Of a DNA stretch of 37,240 nucleotides, positions 6,898-13,574 are shown in pieces. The DNA is from Arthrobacter sp. Bi26 (GTDB lineage: Bacteria; Actinomycetota; Actinomycetes; Actinomycetales; Micrococcaceae). The notes below the pieces were generated by a model, which saw only the letters and a program-made list of their open reading frames with translations, searched no databases and had not been told where the DNA came from. The number at the start of each line of letters is the position of its first letter. Positions within the stretch are counted from its first letter, which is position 1. The stretch covers positions 1 to 37,240 of the forward strand of contig NZ_CAKKMF010000048.1 of the NCBI RefSeq assembly GCF_918697925.1, in the 5' to 3' direction. A program made the translations under genes and the position numbers.

Positions 6898-8247
6898 GTG
6901 ACAACTAGTACTAATACACCGCTCGCTGAAGCGGACGGCGCCGTCGTCGATCCGGAACAGCTGCGACGGGCTACGCTTGCCAGCTCCGTGGGCTCCGCGC
7001 TGGAGTACTACGACTTCTACATCTACGGCCTGGCTTCGGCCCTGATCTTCGGCCCGCTGTTCTTCAAGCCGCTCGGCGAAGACGGGGCGCTGATCGCATC
7101 CTTCGCCACATACGGCGTAGGCTTCGCGGCCCGGCCCTTCGGCGGAATGGTCTTCGGCTACATCGGGGACCGGTTCGGCCGCAAAATGGTCCTCATCCTC
7201 ACCATCACCCTGATGGGGTCCGCCAGCTTTGCCATCGGCCTGTTGCCGACCTATGAACAGGCGGGCATGCTTGGCGCCGTTCTGCTGGTGACGCTGCGCA
7301 TCCTGCAGGGATTGGGCGCCGGAGCGGAACAGGCCGGCGCCACCACGCTGATCTCAGAAGTCGCACCGCGTCGCCGTCGTGGCTTCTTCGCCGCGCTTCC
7401 GTTCGTCGGCATCCAGCTGGGCACCTTGCTTGGCGCCGGCACGTTTGCCCTGATTGCCATGGCGGACAAGGCCACGCTGGAGGGCTGGCTGTGGCGGGTG
7501 CCTTTCCTGGCCAGTGTGTTCCTGATTTTGGTGGCTCTCTTCATTCGGCTCCGGCTGAAGGAAACGCCCGTCTTCCAGGAGCTGGAGAAGCACAAGAATG
7601 TCGCCAAGAACCCCATCGGCCAGCTGTGGAAGCACTCCAAGAAGAACACGCTGATCGGTATTGGCCTGCGGATGGGCGAAAACGGGAACTCCTCGATCTA
7701 TTCCGCCCTGCTGATTGCCTTCCTGGCCGCCAAGGACGGAGTCTTCCCCGGCGACAAGTTCATCGGACCGGTCGGCCTGCTCATTGCCGCCGGCTTCGCC
7801 GCCGTTATGGTGATCACGTTCGGTGCGCTGTCCGACAGGTTCGGCCGCGTGCCCGTCTACCGCTACGGTGCGCTGTTCCAGGCCGTCATCGCCCTGCCGG
7901 CCTTCTACCTGGTGACGCTGGGCAATGTCACGCTTGTCTGGATAGTCATGGTGGTTGGCATCGCCCTCGGCGTTCAGTCCATGCTGGGCCCGCAGTGCCC
8001 GCTCCTGCCCGAACTCTTCGGGTCGCGCTACCGCTTCACCGGGGTGGCCATGAGCCGTGAACTCTCTGCAGTCATGGCCGGCGGACTCGTTCCGCTGGTG
8101 GGTGCCGCGCTCCTGGCTGTGACGGATCACTCCTGGCTGGTGCTCGCCATCTACTCGCTGGTCCTTGCCCTGATCTCGTTTGTCACCACCTTCTTCACGC
8201 CCGAGACGGTGGGACGCGACCTGCTCCTCACGGAAGATGCGCGCTAG
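6898..8247 (+). CDS. MFS transporter, metabolite:H+ symporter (MHS) type
   Basis: A 449-residue inner-membrane carrier with about twelve membrane segments. The first segment has the MHS signature GSALEYYDFYIYG, and the loop 2-3 motif GDRFGRKMVL follows; the second half repeats it as LSDRFGRVPVYR. This subfamily moves carboxylates such as citrate, alpha-ketoglutarate, shikimate or aromatic acids with protons. GTG 6898 is chosen because GAGGGAG (6886-6892) lies five bases upstream; a GTG at 6892 is inside that site. The leader from the TATGGT box is about 66 bases. Its place after iclR and beside several 2-/3-hydroxyacid dehydrogenases suggests uptake of a hydroxy or sugar acid. Confidence 0.93.
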   Translation: MTTSTNTPLAEADGAVVDPEQLRRATLASSVGSALEYYDFYIYGLASALIFGPLFFKPLGEDGALIASFATYGVGFAARPFGGMVFGYIGDRFGRKMVLILTITLMGSASFAIGLLPTYEQAGMLGAVLLVTLRILQGLGAGAEQAGATTLISEVAPRRRRGFFAALPFVGIQLGTLLGAGTFALIAMADKATLEGWLWRVPFLASVFLILVALFIRLRLKETPVFQELEKHKNVAKNPIGQLWKHSKKNTLIGIGLRMGENGNSSIYSALLIAFLAAKDGVFPGDKFIGPVGLLIAAGFAAVMVITFGALSDRFGRVPVYRYGALFQAVIALPAFYLVTLGNVTLVWIVMVVGIALGVQSMLGPQCPLLPELFGSRYRFTGVAMSRELSAVMAGGLVPLVGAALLAVTDHSWLVLAIYSLVLALISFVTTFFTPETVGRDLLLTEDAR

Positions 8248-8291
8248 GCGCACCCGCCCCTATCAACCCGCCGTGCGCGGGACCGCAGGCT

Positions 8292-8320
8292 GTGGCTCCT
8301 TCCACTCAGGAAGGGGCCAC
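8292..8320 (+). terminator. Hairpin terminator after the MFS gene
   Basis: GTGGCTCCTTCC (8292-8303) and GGAAGGGGCCAC (8309-8320) form a 12-bp stem with one T-G pair and a 5-base loop, 44 bases after the transporter stop. No T run follows. Confidence 0.65.
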
Positions 8321-8484
8321 GGCCGCTTGTGCGACACGGGAAACGCCTGGCGACGCGCAAAATACCCAGCGCTTCCGAATACCCGCGTCGCCGGGCACTA
8401 TGCGCGTCGCTGAGCGGAACCCGCCTCGCCAGGCGGGAATGCGAGTCGCCAGGCAGGACGCGCATGCCCTGCATCAACGCAGAG
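8321..8484. repeat. Intergenic region with repeated GTCGCCAGGC-like words
   Basis: This non-coding stretch between two hairpins holds several related words in both orientations: GCCTGGCGACGCG near 8347, GCGTCGCCGGGC near 8386, GCGCGTCGC near 8402, CTCGCCAGGCGGG near 8425 and GAGTCGCCAGGC near 8442, plus a direct repeat of AATACCC near 8362 and 8379. It could fold extensively. No ORF in it looks real. Confidence 0.45.
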
Positions 8485-8514
8485 GGCGGCCCCTCCGTTT
8501 CCGGAGGGACCGCC
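8485..8514. terminator. Hairpin between convergent genes
   Basis: GGCGG, one mismatch, CCCTCCG (8485-8497), loop TTTC, then CGGAGGG and CCGCC (8502-8514). This stable stem can end transcription of the minus-strand dehydrogenase gene, which stops at 8560. Confidence 0.65.
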
Positions 8515-8559
8515 TGGCGTGCGCTGCGGCGGGGGCCGCAGGATGGGGATAGAGCCGAC

Positions 8560-9612
8560 TCAGTAGAAGTGCACCGTGTCCACGACGTGGGGGAGTTCGC
8601 CGCCGTCGAGGTAGGTCCGCAGGTTGCTGCAGAAGCGTTCGGCGATCAGCCGGTTTTCGGCTGCGCTGAGGGCCGAGGTGTGCGGGGACACCATCACCCT
8701 GGGGTGGGTCCACAGCGGGCTGTCCTGCGGGAGCGGCTCCACGGCAAACACGTCCAGGCAGGCGTAGGAGACCTGGCCGTTCCCGAGCGCCTCCAGGAGC
8801 GCCTCTTCATCCACCACGGTGCCGCGGCCCACGTTCACGAAGACCGTTCCGGGCTTCATGGCAGCGAAGACGTCGCGGCCGAAGAGCTTCTCGGTGTTGG
8901 GCGTGCCGGGAAGGGTGTTGACGACGGCGTCCGCGGTGCCGAGCAGGCCGGCGAGGCCGTCGTTGTCCGTGACCACCTCGATCCCGTCGATGGACTCCAC
9001 GGTCCGCTTGGTGCCGCTGACGCTCATGCCCAGGGCGCGGGCGATTCGTGCGGTCTCGAGCCCGATCTCGCCGAGTCCGGTGACCACCAGGCGGGAGCCG
9101 TTGACCAGGCGGGTGGGGGTGCGGAGCTCGGGCCAGAGCTTGGCGGCCTGGTCCTGTGCCAGTTCCGCGCTGCGCTTGAAGCCGTTGAGGATGCCGAGGG
9201 CGGCAAACTCGGCGAGCGGCAGGGCGTGCACCCCGGCCGAGGTGGTGACCTTGAACTTTTGCAGCGTTGCGGCGTCCAGCCCCGATGCCTTCACGGCACC
9301 GCCGGCGCCGGCCGCCATGGCGTGGATCCACTCAAGGCGGGGATTGCTGCCGGCGATCCGGGCAAGGCCCGCGGGGCTCTCGTTGGGGAGCCCGTACAGG
9401 ACCTGGGCCTTGTTGAGCATGTCCCAGTAGCGCTCTTCCTGCTCCGGCGTCCGGCGGAAGTCCGGATCTCCCGAATGGTCTGCGGGAAAGCGTTCCGGCG
9501 GCAACAGCTCGGGGTCGTAGAGGACGGTCACGGAAGGATCTACGGCGCGGATGCGTTCCACATGCTCTGCTTCGAGCGGGACGGCGATCGCGACGGTGGT
9601 TTTGGTCGTCAT
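8560..9612 (-). CDS. D-isomer-specific 2-hydroxyacid dehydrogenase
   Basis: A 350-residue NAD(P)-dependent enzyme that interconverts 2-oxoacids and D-2-hydroxyacids. The nucleotide-binding GLGEIG is visible, as are the catalytic Arg in VNVGRGTVVDEEAL, the Glu in LDVFAVEPLP and the His in VMVSPHTSA. ATG 9612 is chosen because TATGAT (9625-9620 on the minus strand) precedes it by seven bases, a leaderless layout; two ATGs further upstream would overlap that box and have no ribosome binding site. It is divergent from the beta-hydroxyacid dehydrogenase gene, and the two promoters overlap. A role in glyoxylate or hydroxypyruvate reduction is one possibility; context suggests sugar-acid breakdown. 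Confidence 0.92.
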   Translation of the reverse strand: MTTKTTVAIAVPLEAEHVERIRAVDPSVTVLYDPELLPPERFPADHSGDPDFRRTPEQEERYWDMLNKAQVLYGLPNESPAGLARIAGSNPRLEWIHAMAAGAGGAVKASGLDAATLQKFKVTTSAGVHALPLAEFAALGILNGFKRSAELAQDQAAKLWPELRTPTRLVNGSRLVVTGLGEIGLETARIARALGMSVSGTKRTVESIDGIEVVTDNDGLAGLLGTADAVVNTLPGTPNTEKLFGRDVFAAMKPGTVFVNVGRGTVVDEEALLEALGNGQVSYACLDVFAVEPLPQDSPLWTHPRVMVSPHTSALSAAENRLIAERFCSNLRTYLDGGELPHVVDTVHFY

Positions 9613-9617
9613 AGTGT

Positions 9618-9651
9618 TCATCATACTGAATGGAGGCTAGAATGCTGAACA
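9618..9651. promoter_or_regulatory. Overlapping divergent promoters with TTCAG motifs
   Basis: On the minus strand, TTCAGTATGATGA (9630-9618) contains the -10 TATGAT of the 2-hydroxyacid dehydrogenase gene and differs by one base from TTCAGTATGGTGA at the transporter promoter (6815-6827). On the plus strand, TAGAAT (9638-9643) is a candidate -10 for the gene at 9731, and CTGAACA (9645-9651), the reverse complement of TGTTCAG, lies at its start point. Confidence 0.5.
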
Positions 9652-9676
9652 GATTTCCAATATTGACTACGGCAGA

Positions 9677-9718
9677 GATTCACCACGACAGATTCACCAC
9701 GACAGATTTACCACGATG
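9677..9718 (+). repeat. Three tandem 14-bp repeats
   Basis: GATTCACCACGACA at 9677-9690 and again at 9691-9704, then GATTTACCACGATG at 9705-9718. The array lies in the predicted leader of the beta-hydroxyacid dehydrogenase gene and ends 12 bases before its ATG, close to the ribosome binding site. Confidence 0.85.
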
Positions 9719-9730
9719 GAGTGAGGCAAC

Positions 9731-10660
9731 ATGGAGATGGACCGCAAAGAAGCCGGGTTTGTCGGCCTGGGACTGATGGGGGCGCCCATGGCCGCCAACC
9801 TCCTCGCGGCAGGGTGGGCCGTCAGTGCCTGGAACCGTTCGCCGGCGGCCCTGGACGCCTTCGAGGCCCTCGGCGGATCCCGCGTGGCAGCAGTCGAGGC
9901 GCTCCGCGACCAGCCGGTGATTGTCTTCATGCTCCCGGATCTGTCCGACATTGAGGCTGCCAGCGCCGCGCTCCTGGCCGGCTGGGCCGCGAAGCCGCCC
10001 GCCCCCGGAACCGCCGTGGTGGTGATGAGCAGCGTCTCGCCGTCTGGGGTGCAGGACTTCGGGAAACGGGTCGCTGAGGCGAGCGGAGGCAACGCCGTCG
10101 TCGTCGATGCGCCTGTCAGCGGCGGCACGAGAGGTGCGGTGGACGGAACACTCGCCATCATGGCCGGCGCCAGCGAAGCCGACTTCCGGCGGCTCCTGCC
10201 GCTCTTCAGCGCGATGGGCAGCACCGTGCGCCGGCTGGGTCCAGTGGGCTCGGGGTCGCTCGCCAAGGCCTGCAACCAGCTGATCGTAGGAACCACGACG
10301 GCGGCGCTCGCCGAGGCCGCGGAGCTCGCCGAACGCTCCGGCATGGACGTATCCGCGCTCTACGAGGTGCTCGCGGGCGGACTGGCCGGCAGCCGGGTCC
10401 TGGACATCGTGGGGCCGCGGCTCGCCGCGAAGGACTACGAGCCCACCGGACCGGCCAAGTTCATGCACAAGGACCTGTCCTTCGTGCTCGACAGCGCCGC
10501 CACGGCCGGTGCCGCAGTACCGATGGCGGCCGCCGGCGTCGAGCTCTACGCGGAGCTCAAGCGCCAGGGGCTCGGGGACCGGGACCTCGCCGTCGTGCGG
10601 CAAACCATCTCCAATCTCAGTGACGACACACGTGAAAACCCAGCAGCAAAGACCAATTGA
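9731..10660 (+). CDS. Beta-hydroxyacid dehydrogenase (HIBADH / threonate-dehydrogenase type)
   Basis: A 309-residue NAD(P)-dependent enzyme of the 3-hydroxyisobutyrate / tartronate semialdehyde / L-threonate dehydrogenase family. It shows the Rossmann GFVGLGLMGAPMAANL (9-24), the substrate motif DAPVSGGTRGA (126-136) and the catalytic Lys179 in GSGSLAKACNQ with Asn182. The ATG at 9731 has GAGG upstream; ATG 9737 is possible. The SDR gene follows 13 bases after its stop and the zinc dehydrogenase overlaps that, so the three are probably one operon. It may oxidise a sugar-acid intermediate or reduce tartronate semialdehyde; the sequence alone does not decide. Confidence 0.92.
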   Translation: MEMDRKEAGFVGLGLMGAPMAANLLAAGWAVSAWNRSPAALDAFEALGGSRVAAVEALRDQPVIVFMLPDLSDIEAASAALLAGWAAKPPAPGTAVVVMSSVSPSGVQDFGKRVAEASGGNAVVVDAPVSGGTRGAVDGTLAIMAGASEADFRRLLPLFSAMGSTVRRLGPVGSGSLAKACNQLIVGTTTAALAEAAELAERSGMDVSALYEVLAGGLAGSRVLDIVGPRLAAKDYEPTGPAKFMHKDLSFVLDSAATAGAAVPMAAAGVELYAELKRQGLGDRDLAVVRQTISNLSDDTRENPAAKTN

Positions 10661-10673
10661 GGATCAGCGAACC

Positions 10674-11444
10674 ATGAATGGACTTTTTGACCTGACAGGC
10701 CGGACCGCACTGGTCACCGGTTCCAGCCGGGGGATCGGCAACGCCCTGGCCCGGGCCCTGGCCGACGCCGGCGCCACCGTGGTGCTCAACGGCATCAACC
10801 CCGAGCGGCTCAAGGCCGCCGAGGCCGCGATGGCCGCGGACTACCCGCCGGGCCGTGTGCACAGCTGCGCCTTCGACGTCACCAGCGACTCCGAGGCCGC
10901 CCGGGGCGTCGCCTGGGTCGAGGAAAACGTGGGGCCGCTGGAGATCCTGGTGAACAACGCCGGCATCCAGCACCGCGTGCCGATGCTGGAGCTCGACGTC
11001 GCGGACTGGGAGCGGGTGATCTCCACGGACCTGACCAGTGCCTTCCTGGTGGGGCGGGAAGCGGCCCGGCACATGATTCCCCGCGGCCGGGGCAAGATCA
11101 TCAACATCTGCTCGGTCCAGACCGACCTGGCACGCCCGACCATCGCCCCCTACATTGCGGCCAAGGGCGGCCTGCGGAACCTGACCCGCGCCATGACCGC
11201 GGAATGGGCGGCCTCGGGCCTGCAGATCAACGGCATCGCGCCGGGCTACATCCACACCGAGATGACGCAGAACCTCGTCGATGACGAGGCGTTCAACTCC
11301 TGGATCCTGGGCCGGACCCCCGCGCACCGGTGGGGGACCGTGCAGGACCTGGCCGGCCCCGCGGTGTGGCTGGCCTCCGACGGCTCAAATTTCGTCAATG
11401 GCCAGACGATCTTCATCGACGGCGGAATGACGGTGGTGGTCTGA
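10674..11444 (+). CDS. SDR oxidoreductase, gluconate 5-dehydrogenase-like
   Basis: A 256-residue classical short-chain dehydrogenase. It has TGSSRGIG (15-22), NNAG (94-97), and the catalytic Ser147, Tyr160 and Lys164 (YIAAK). The opening FDLTGRTALVTGSSRGIG and the C-terminal ASDGSNFVNGQTIFIDGG match gluconate 5-dehydrogenases (IdnO/Gno), which reduce 5-keto-D-gluconate to gluconate. The next gene resembles idonate 5-dehydrogenase, which would supply 5-ketogluconate, so the two can act in sequence. ATG 10674 follows GAGG by about 11 bases. Its TGA shares one base with the next ATG (TGATG). Other 3-oxo sugar-acid reductases remain possible. Confidence 0.88.
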   Translation: MNGLFDLTGRTALVTGSSRGIGNALARALADAGATVVLNGINPERLKAAEAAMAADYPPGRVHSCAFDVTSDSEAARGVAWVEENVGPLEILVNNAGIQHRVPMLELDVADWERVISTDLTSAFLVGREAARHMIPRGRGKIINICSVQTDLARPTIAPYIAAKGGLRNLTRAMTAEWAASGLQINGIAPGYIHTEMTQNLVDDEAFNSWILGRTPAHRWGTVQDLAGPAVWLASDGSNFVNGQTIFIDGGMTVVV

Positions 11445-12508
11445 TGCGCGGCGTGGCAGGACTTCCGGCCACGGCCGCCGCAGTGGTGGCCCACGCGGCC
11501 GGCGATCTGCGGATCGAGGACATTCCCGTGCCCGCGCCTGCGTCCGATGAAGCCGTCATCGAAGTGGCCTTCGGCGGCATCTGCGGATCCGACCTGCACT
11601 ACTGGCTGCACGGCGCCGCGGGGGAGTCCATCCTCAAGGCACCTCTGGTCCTGGGCCACGAGATCGTGGGAACCGTCATCCGCGCCGCCTCGGACGGGAC
11701 CGGGCCCGCGGCGGGCACGGCCGTGGCGGTGCATCCCGCCACACCGGGCCCGGGCGGCGCCCGGTACCCCGGGGACCGCCCCAATCTTTCGCCGGGCTGC
11801 ACCTACCTGGGCAGCGCAGCACGCTTTCCGCACACGGACGGCGCGTTCAGCCGGTATGTGAACCTGCCGGCACGGATGCTCCGGCCCTTGCCGGCCGGCC
11901 TCGAGCTGAGGACTGCCGCACTGGCTGAGCCGGCCAGCGTAGCCTGGCACGCCGTGTCGCGCGCCGGGGATGTGGCGGGAAAGACGGCGCTGGTGATCGG
12001 CAGCGGCCCCATCGGCGCCCTGGCGGTGGCCGTCCTCAAGCGCGCCGGTGCTCGGCGGATCGTGGCCGTGGACATGCATGAGCGGCCGCTGGAAATTGCC
12101 CGTGCCGTGGGAGCGGACGCCGTCCTCAAGGGGGACGCCGCCGCGGCGATCGCGGCGGTGGAGGCGGACATCGTCATCGAGTCCTCAGGCAGCCACCAGG
12201 GGCTGGCCTCGGCGATCAAGGGCGCGGTCCGCGGCGGCAGGGTGGTCATGGTGGGGCTCCTGCCCTCCGGCCCGCAGCCCGTGCTGATCTCCCTGGCCAT
12301 CACGCGCGAGCTGGAGCTGGTGGGCTCGTTCCGCTTCAACGACGAAATCGATGAGGTTCTCGGTGCGCTGGCCGACGGATCCCTGCTGGTGGATCCCGTG
12401 GTCACCCACGCCTTTACGCTGGACCGCGGACTGGAAGCGTTCGACGTCGCCAGGAACGCGGCTGTTTCCGGGAAGGTCCTGCTGGACTTCCGGCCGGCCC
12501 CGGCGTGA
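11444..12508 (+). CDS. Medium-chain zinc dehydrogenase, L-idonate 5-dehydrogenase-like
   Basis: A 354-residue MDR enzyme. Catalytic zinc ligands are Cys47 (GGICGSDLHY) and the His72-Glu73 pair (LGHEIVG); the NAD-binding GSGPIGAL follows near residue 185. The best match in memory is L-idonate 5-dehydrogenase (L-idonate to 5-keto-D-gluconate). The structural-zinc lobe that normally carries four cysteines reads HPATPGPGGARYPGDRPNLS here: the C-x2-C-x2-C-x7-C positions hold Gly, Gly, Tyr and Ser. That lobe is therefore zinc-free, as in some sorbitol dehydrogenases. The ATG overlaps the SDR stop by one base. A convergent GntR regulator follows. Confidence 0.88.
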   Translation: MRGVAGLPATAAAVVAHAAGDLRIEDIPVPAPASDEAVIEVAFGGICGSDLHYWLHGAAGESILKAPLVLGHEIVGTVIRAASDGTGPAAGTAVAVHPATPGPGGARYPGDRPNLSPGCTYLGSAARFPHTDGAFSRYVNLPARMLRPLPAGLELRTAALAEPASVAWHAVSRAGDVAGKTALVIGSGPIGALAVAVLKRAGARRIVAVDMHERPLEIARAVGADAVLKGDAAAAIAAVEADIVIESSGSHQGLASAIKGAVRGGRVVMVGLLPSGPQPVLISLAITRELELVGSFRFNDEIDEVLGALADGSLLVDPVVTHAFTLDRGLEAFDVARNAAVSGKVLLDFRPAPA

Positions 12509-12567
12509 GGCGCCCGGCCGGCGTGAGGCGCGGCGCCGTCGTCGAGGCCCGGTCCGCCAGTGGCGCG

Positions 12568-13296
12568 CTAGTGCCGCTCGACCGGGACAAACACCCGCGG
12601 CTGGTTCTTCCAGCTCGGCTCCATCTCCGAGATGGTCTCCCGCATGATCCGGTTCGAGGCCTCGCGCGCGGCGGCGGCATCCCCGGCGGCGATGGCTTCG
12701 GCGACCTCTACGTGCCACTGCAGCGCCGTCTCCCGCGGGTGGTCCGGCATCAGGCCGTGGATGGTGCGGCCGGTCAGGGTTTCGGTCACCTGGCCCACCA
12801 TGTTGGCGAACATCTCGTTGCCGGAGCCGGTCAGCAACAGCGAATGGAACAGGATGTCCAGTTCGAGGAACCGGGGAACGTCCCCGGCCTGGCCGGCGTC
12901 GCGCATGGCGTGCGAGATCTCCACGAGCTCCTGGCGGAGCTCCTCGGGGGCGTTGGCCGCTGCCAGCTCGGCGGCCACCGGCTCGACGGCGGTGCGGAGC
13001 TCGGCCAGGGAACGCAGCTGGGCGCCACGGCCCTCGCCGGCCAGGCGCCAGCGGATCACGAGCGGATCGAACGGGTTCCAGCGGCTGGAGGGCAGCACCC
13101 GGATGCCGACGCGCTTGATGGTCTCAACCAGGCCCAGGGACTGGAGAACGCGGACCGCCTCCCGGACCACCGAACGGGAGACCTTGAGTTCGTCCTCAAG
13201 GTGCTCGGCAAGCATGACGTGCCCGGGCGGCAGCTCGCCGGCCACGATCCGGGTTCCGAGGTGCTCAATGGCACGATGATGGAGACTGGTTGACAT
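12568..13296 (-). CDS. GntR-family regulator, FCD (FadR) subfamily
   Basis: A 242-residue regulator. The winged helix occupies about residues 8-68 (HHRAIEHLGTRIVAGELPPG, then LAEHLEDELKVSRSVVREAV), and an FCD effector domain with the helical metal-ligand pattern (ELDILFHSLLL, HVEVAEAIAAGD) follows. It starts at ATG 13296: TATGCT at 13309-13304 lies seven bases upstream, so the mRNA is probably leaderless. It is convergent with the dehydrogenase operon and divergent from gnd, and resembles regulators of gluconate and other sugar-acid genes. TGGTCTACAG and TGGTGCACAG in the repeats before gnd resemble GntR half-site patterns and are candidate targets. Confidence 0.92.
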   Translation of the reverse strand: MSTSLHHRAIEHLGTRIVAGELPPGHVMLAEHLEDELKVSRSVVREAVRVLQSLGLVETIKRVGIRVLPSSRWNPFDPLVIRWRLAGEGRGAQLRSLAELRTAVEPVAAELAAANAPEELRQELVEISHAMRDAGQAGDVPRFLELDILFHSLLLTGSGNEMFANMVGQVTETLTGRTIHGLMPDHPRETALQWHVEVAEAIAAGDAAAAREASNRIMRETISEMEPSWKNQPRVFVPVERH

Positions 13297-13303
13297 AGTC
13301 GTA

Positions 13304-13309
13304 AGCATA
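13304..13309 (-). promoter_or_regulatory. -10 box for leaderless gntR mRNA
   Basis: TATGCT on the minus strand is followed by seven bases and the ATG at 13296. Confidence 0.5.
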
Positions 13310-13495
13310 ATGCGGCGGGCCTGGTCCAGGCCGACCGGCGGGGCGGGCGCCGGTGATCATAGACTGTTTATGACGCACAGTATTCCGCTACGTGGGCGCT
13401 GCTTTCCCGCAGCCCGCGGAAATACATATGGTTTATGGACAGCCACAAATTCTCAAGAGCGGGTTCCGCCCTCTGCGGCGCACCTGCCCGAGTCC

Positions 13496-13560
13496 TAGAT
13501 GAACGTCTTAGATGAACCGCCGTGCATCCATGGTCTACAGAAATCATGGTGCACAGAAAT
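13496..13560 (+). repeat. Two sets of tandem repeats upstream of gnd
   Basis: TAGATGAAC occurs at 13496-13504 and 13509-13517. Directly adjacent 16-bp units follow: CATGGTCTACAGAAAT (13529-13544) and CATGGTGCACAGAAAT (13545-13560), identical at 14 of 16 positions. They end 15 bases before the gnd ATG, a good place for repressor sites. Confidence 0.85.
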
Positions 13561-13574
13561 GAATTGGAGTTTTG

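Noticed and set aside
8329..9648. 439-codon plus-strand frame
   Set aside because: It is antisense to the 2-hydroxyacid dehydrogenase gene, has Gly/Val/His-rich shadow composition and no family motif.
9677..9718. Repeats considered as a CRISPR array
   Set aside because: Units are only 14 bp and contiguous, with no spacers and no cas genes.
12505..13293. 262-codon plus-strand frame
   Set aside because: Antisense to the GntR/FCD gene, whose helix-turn-helix and FCD motifs are clear.
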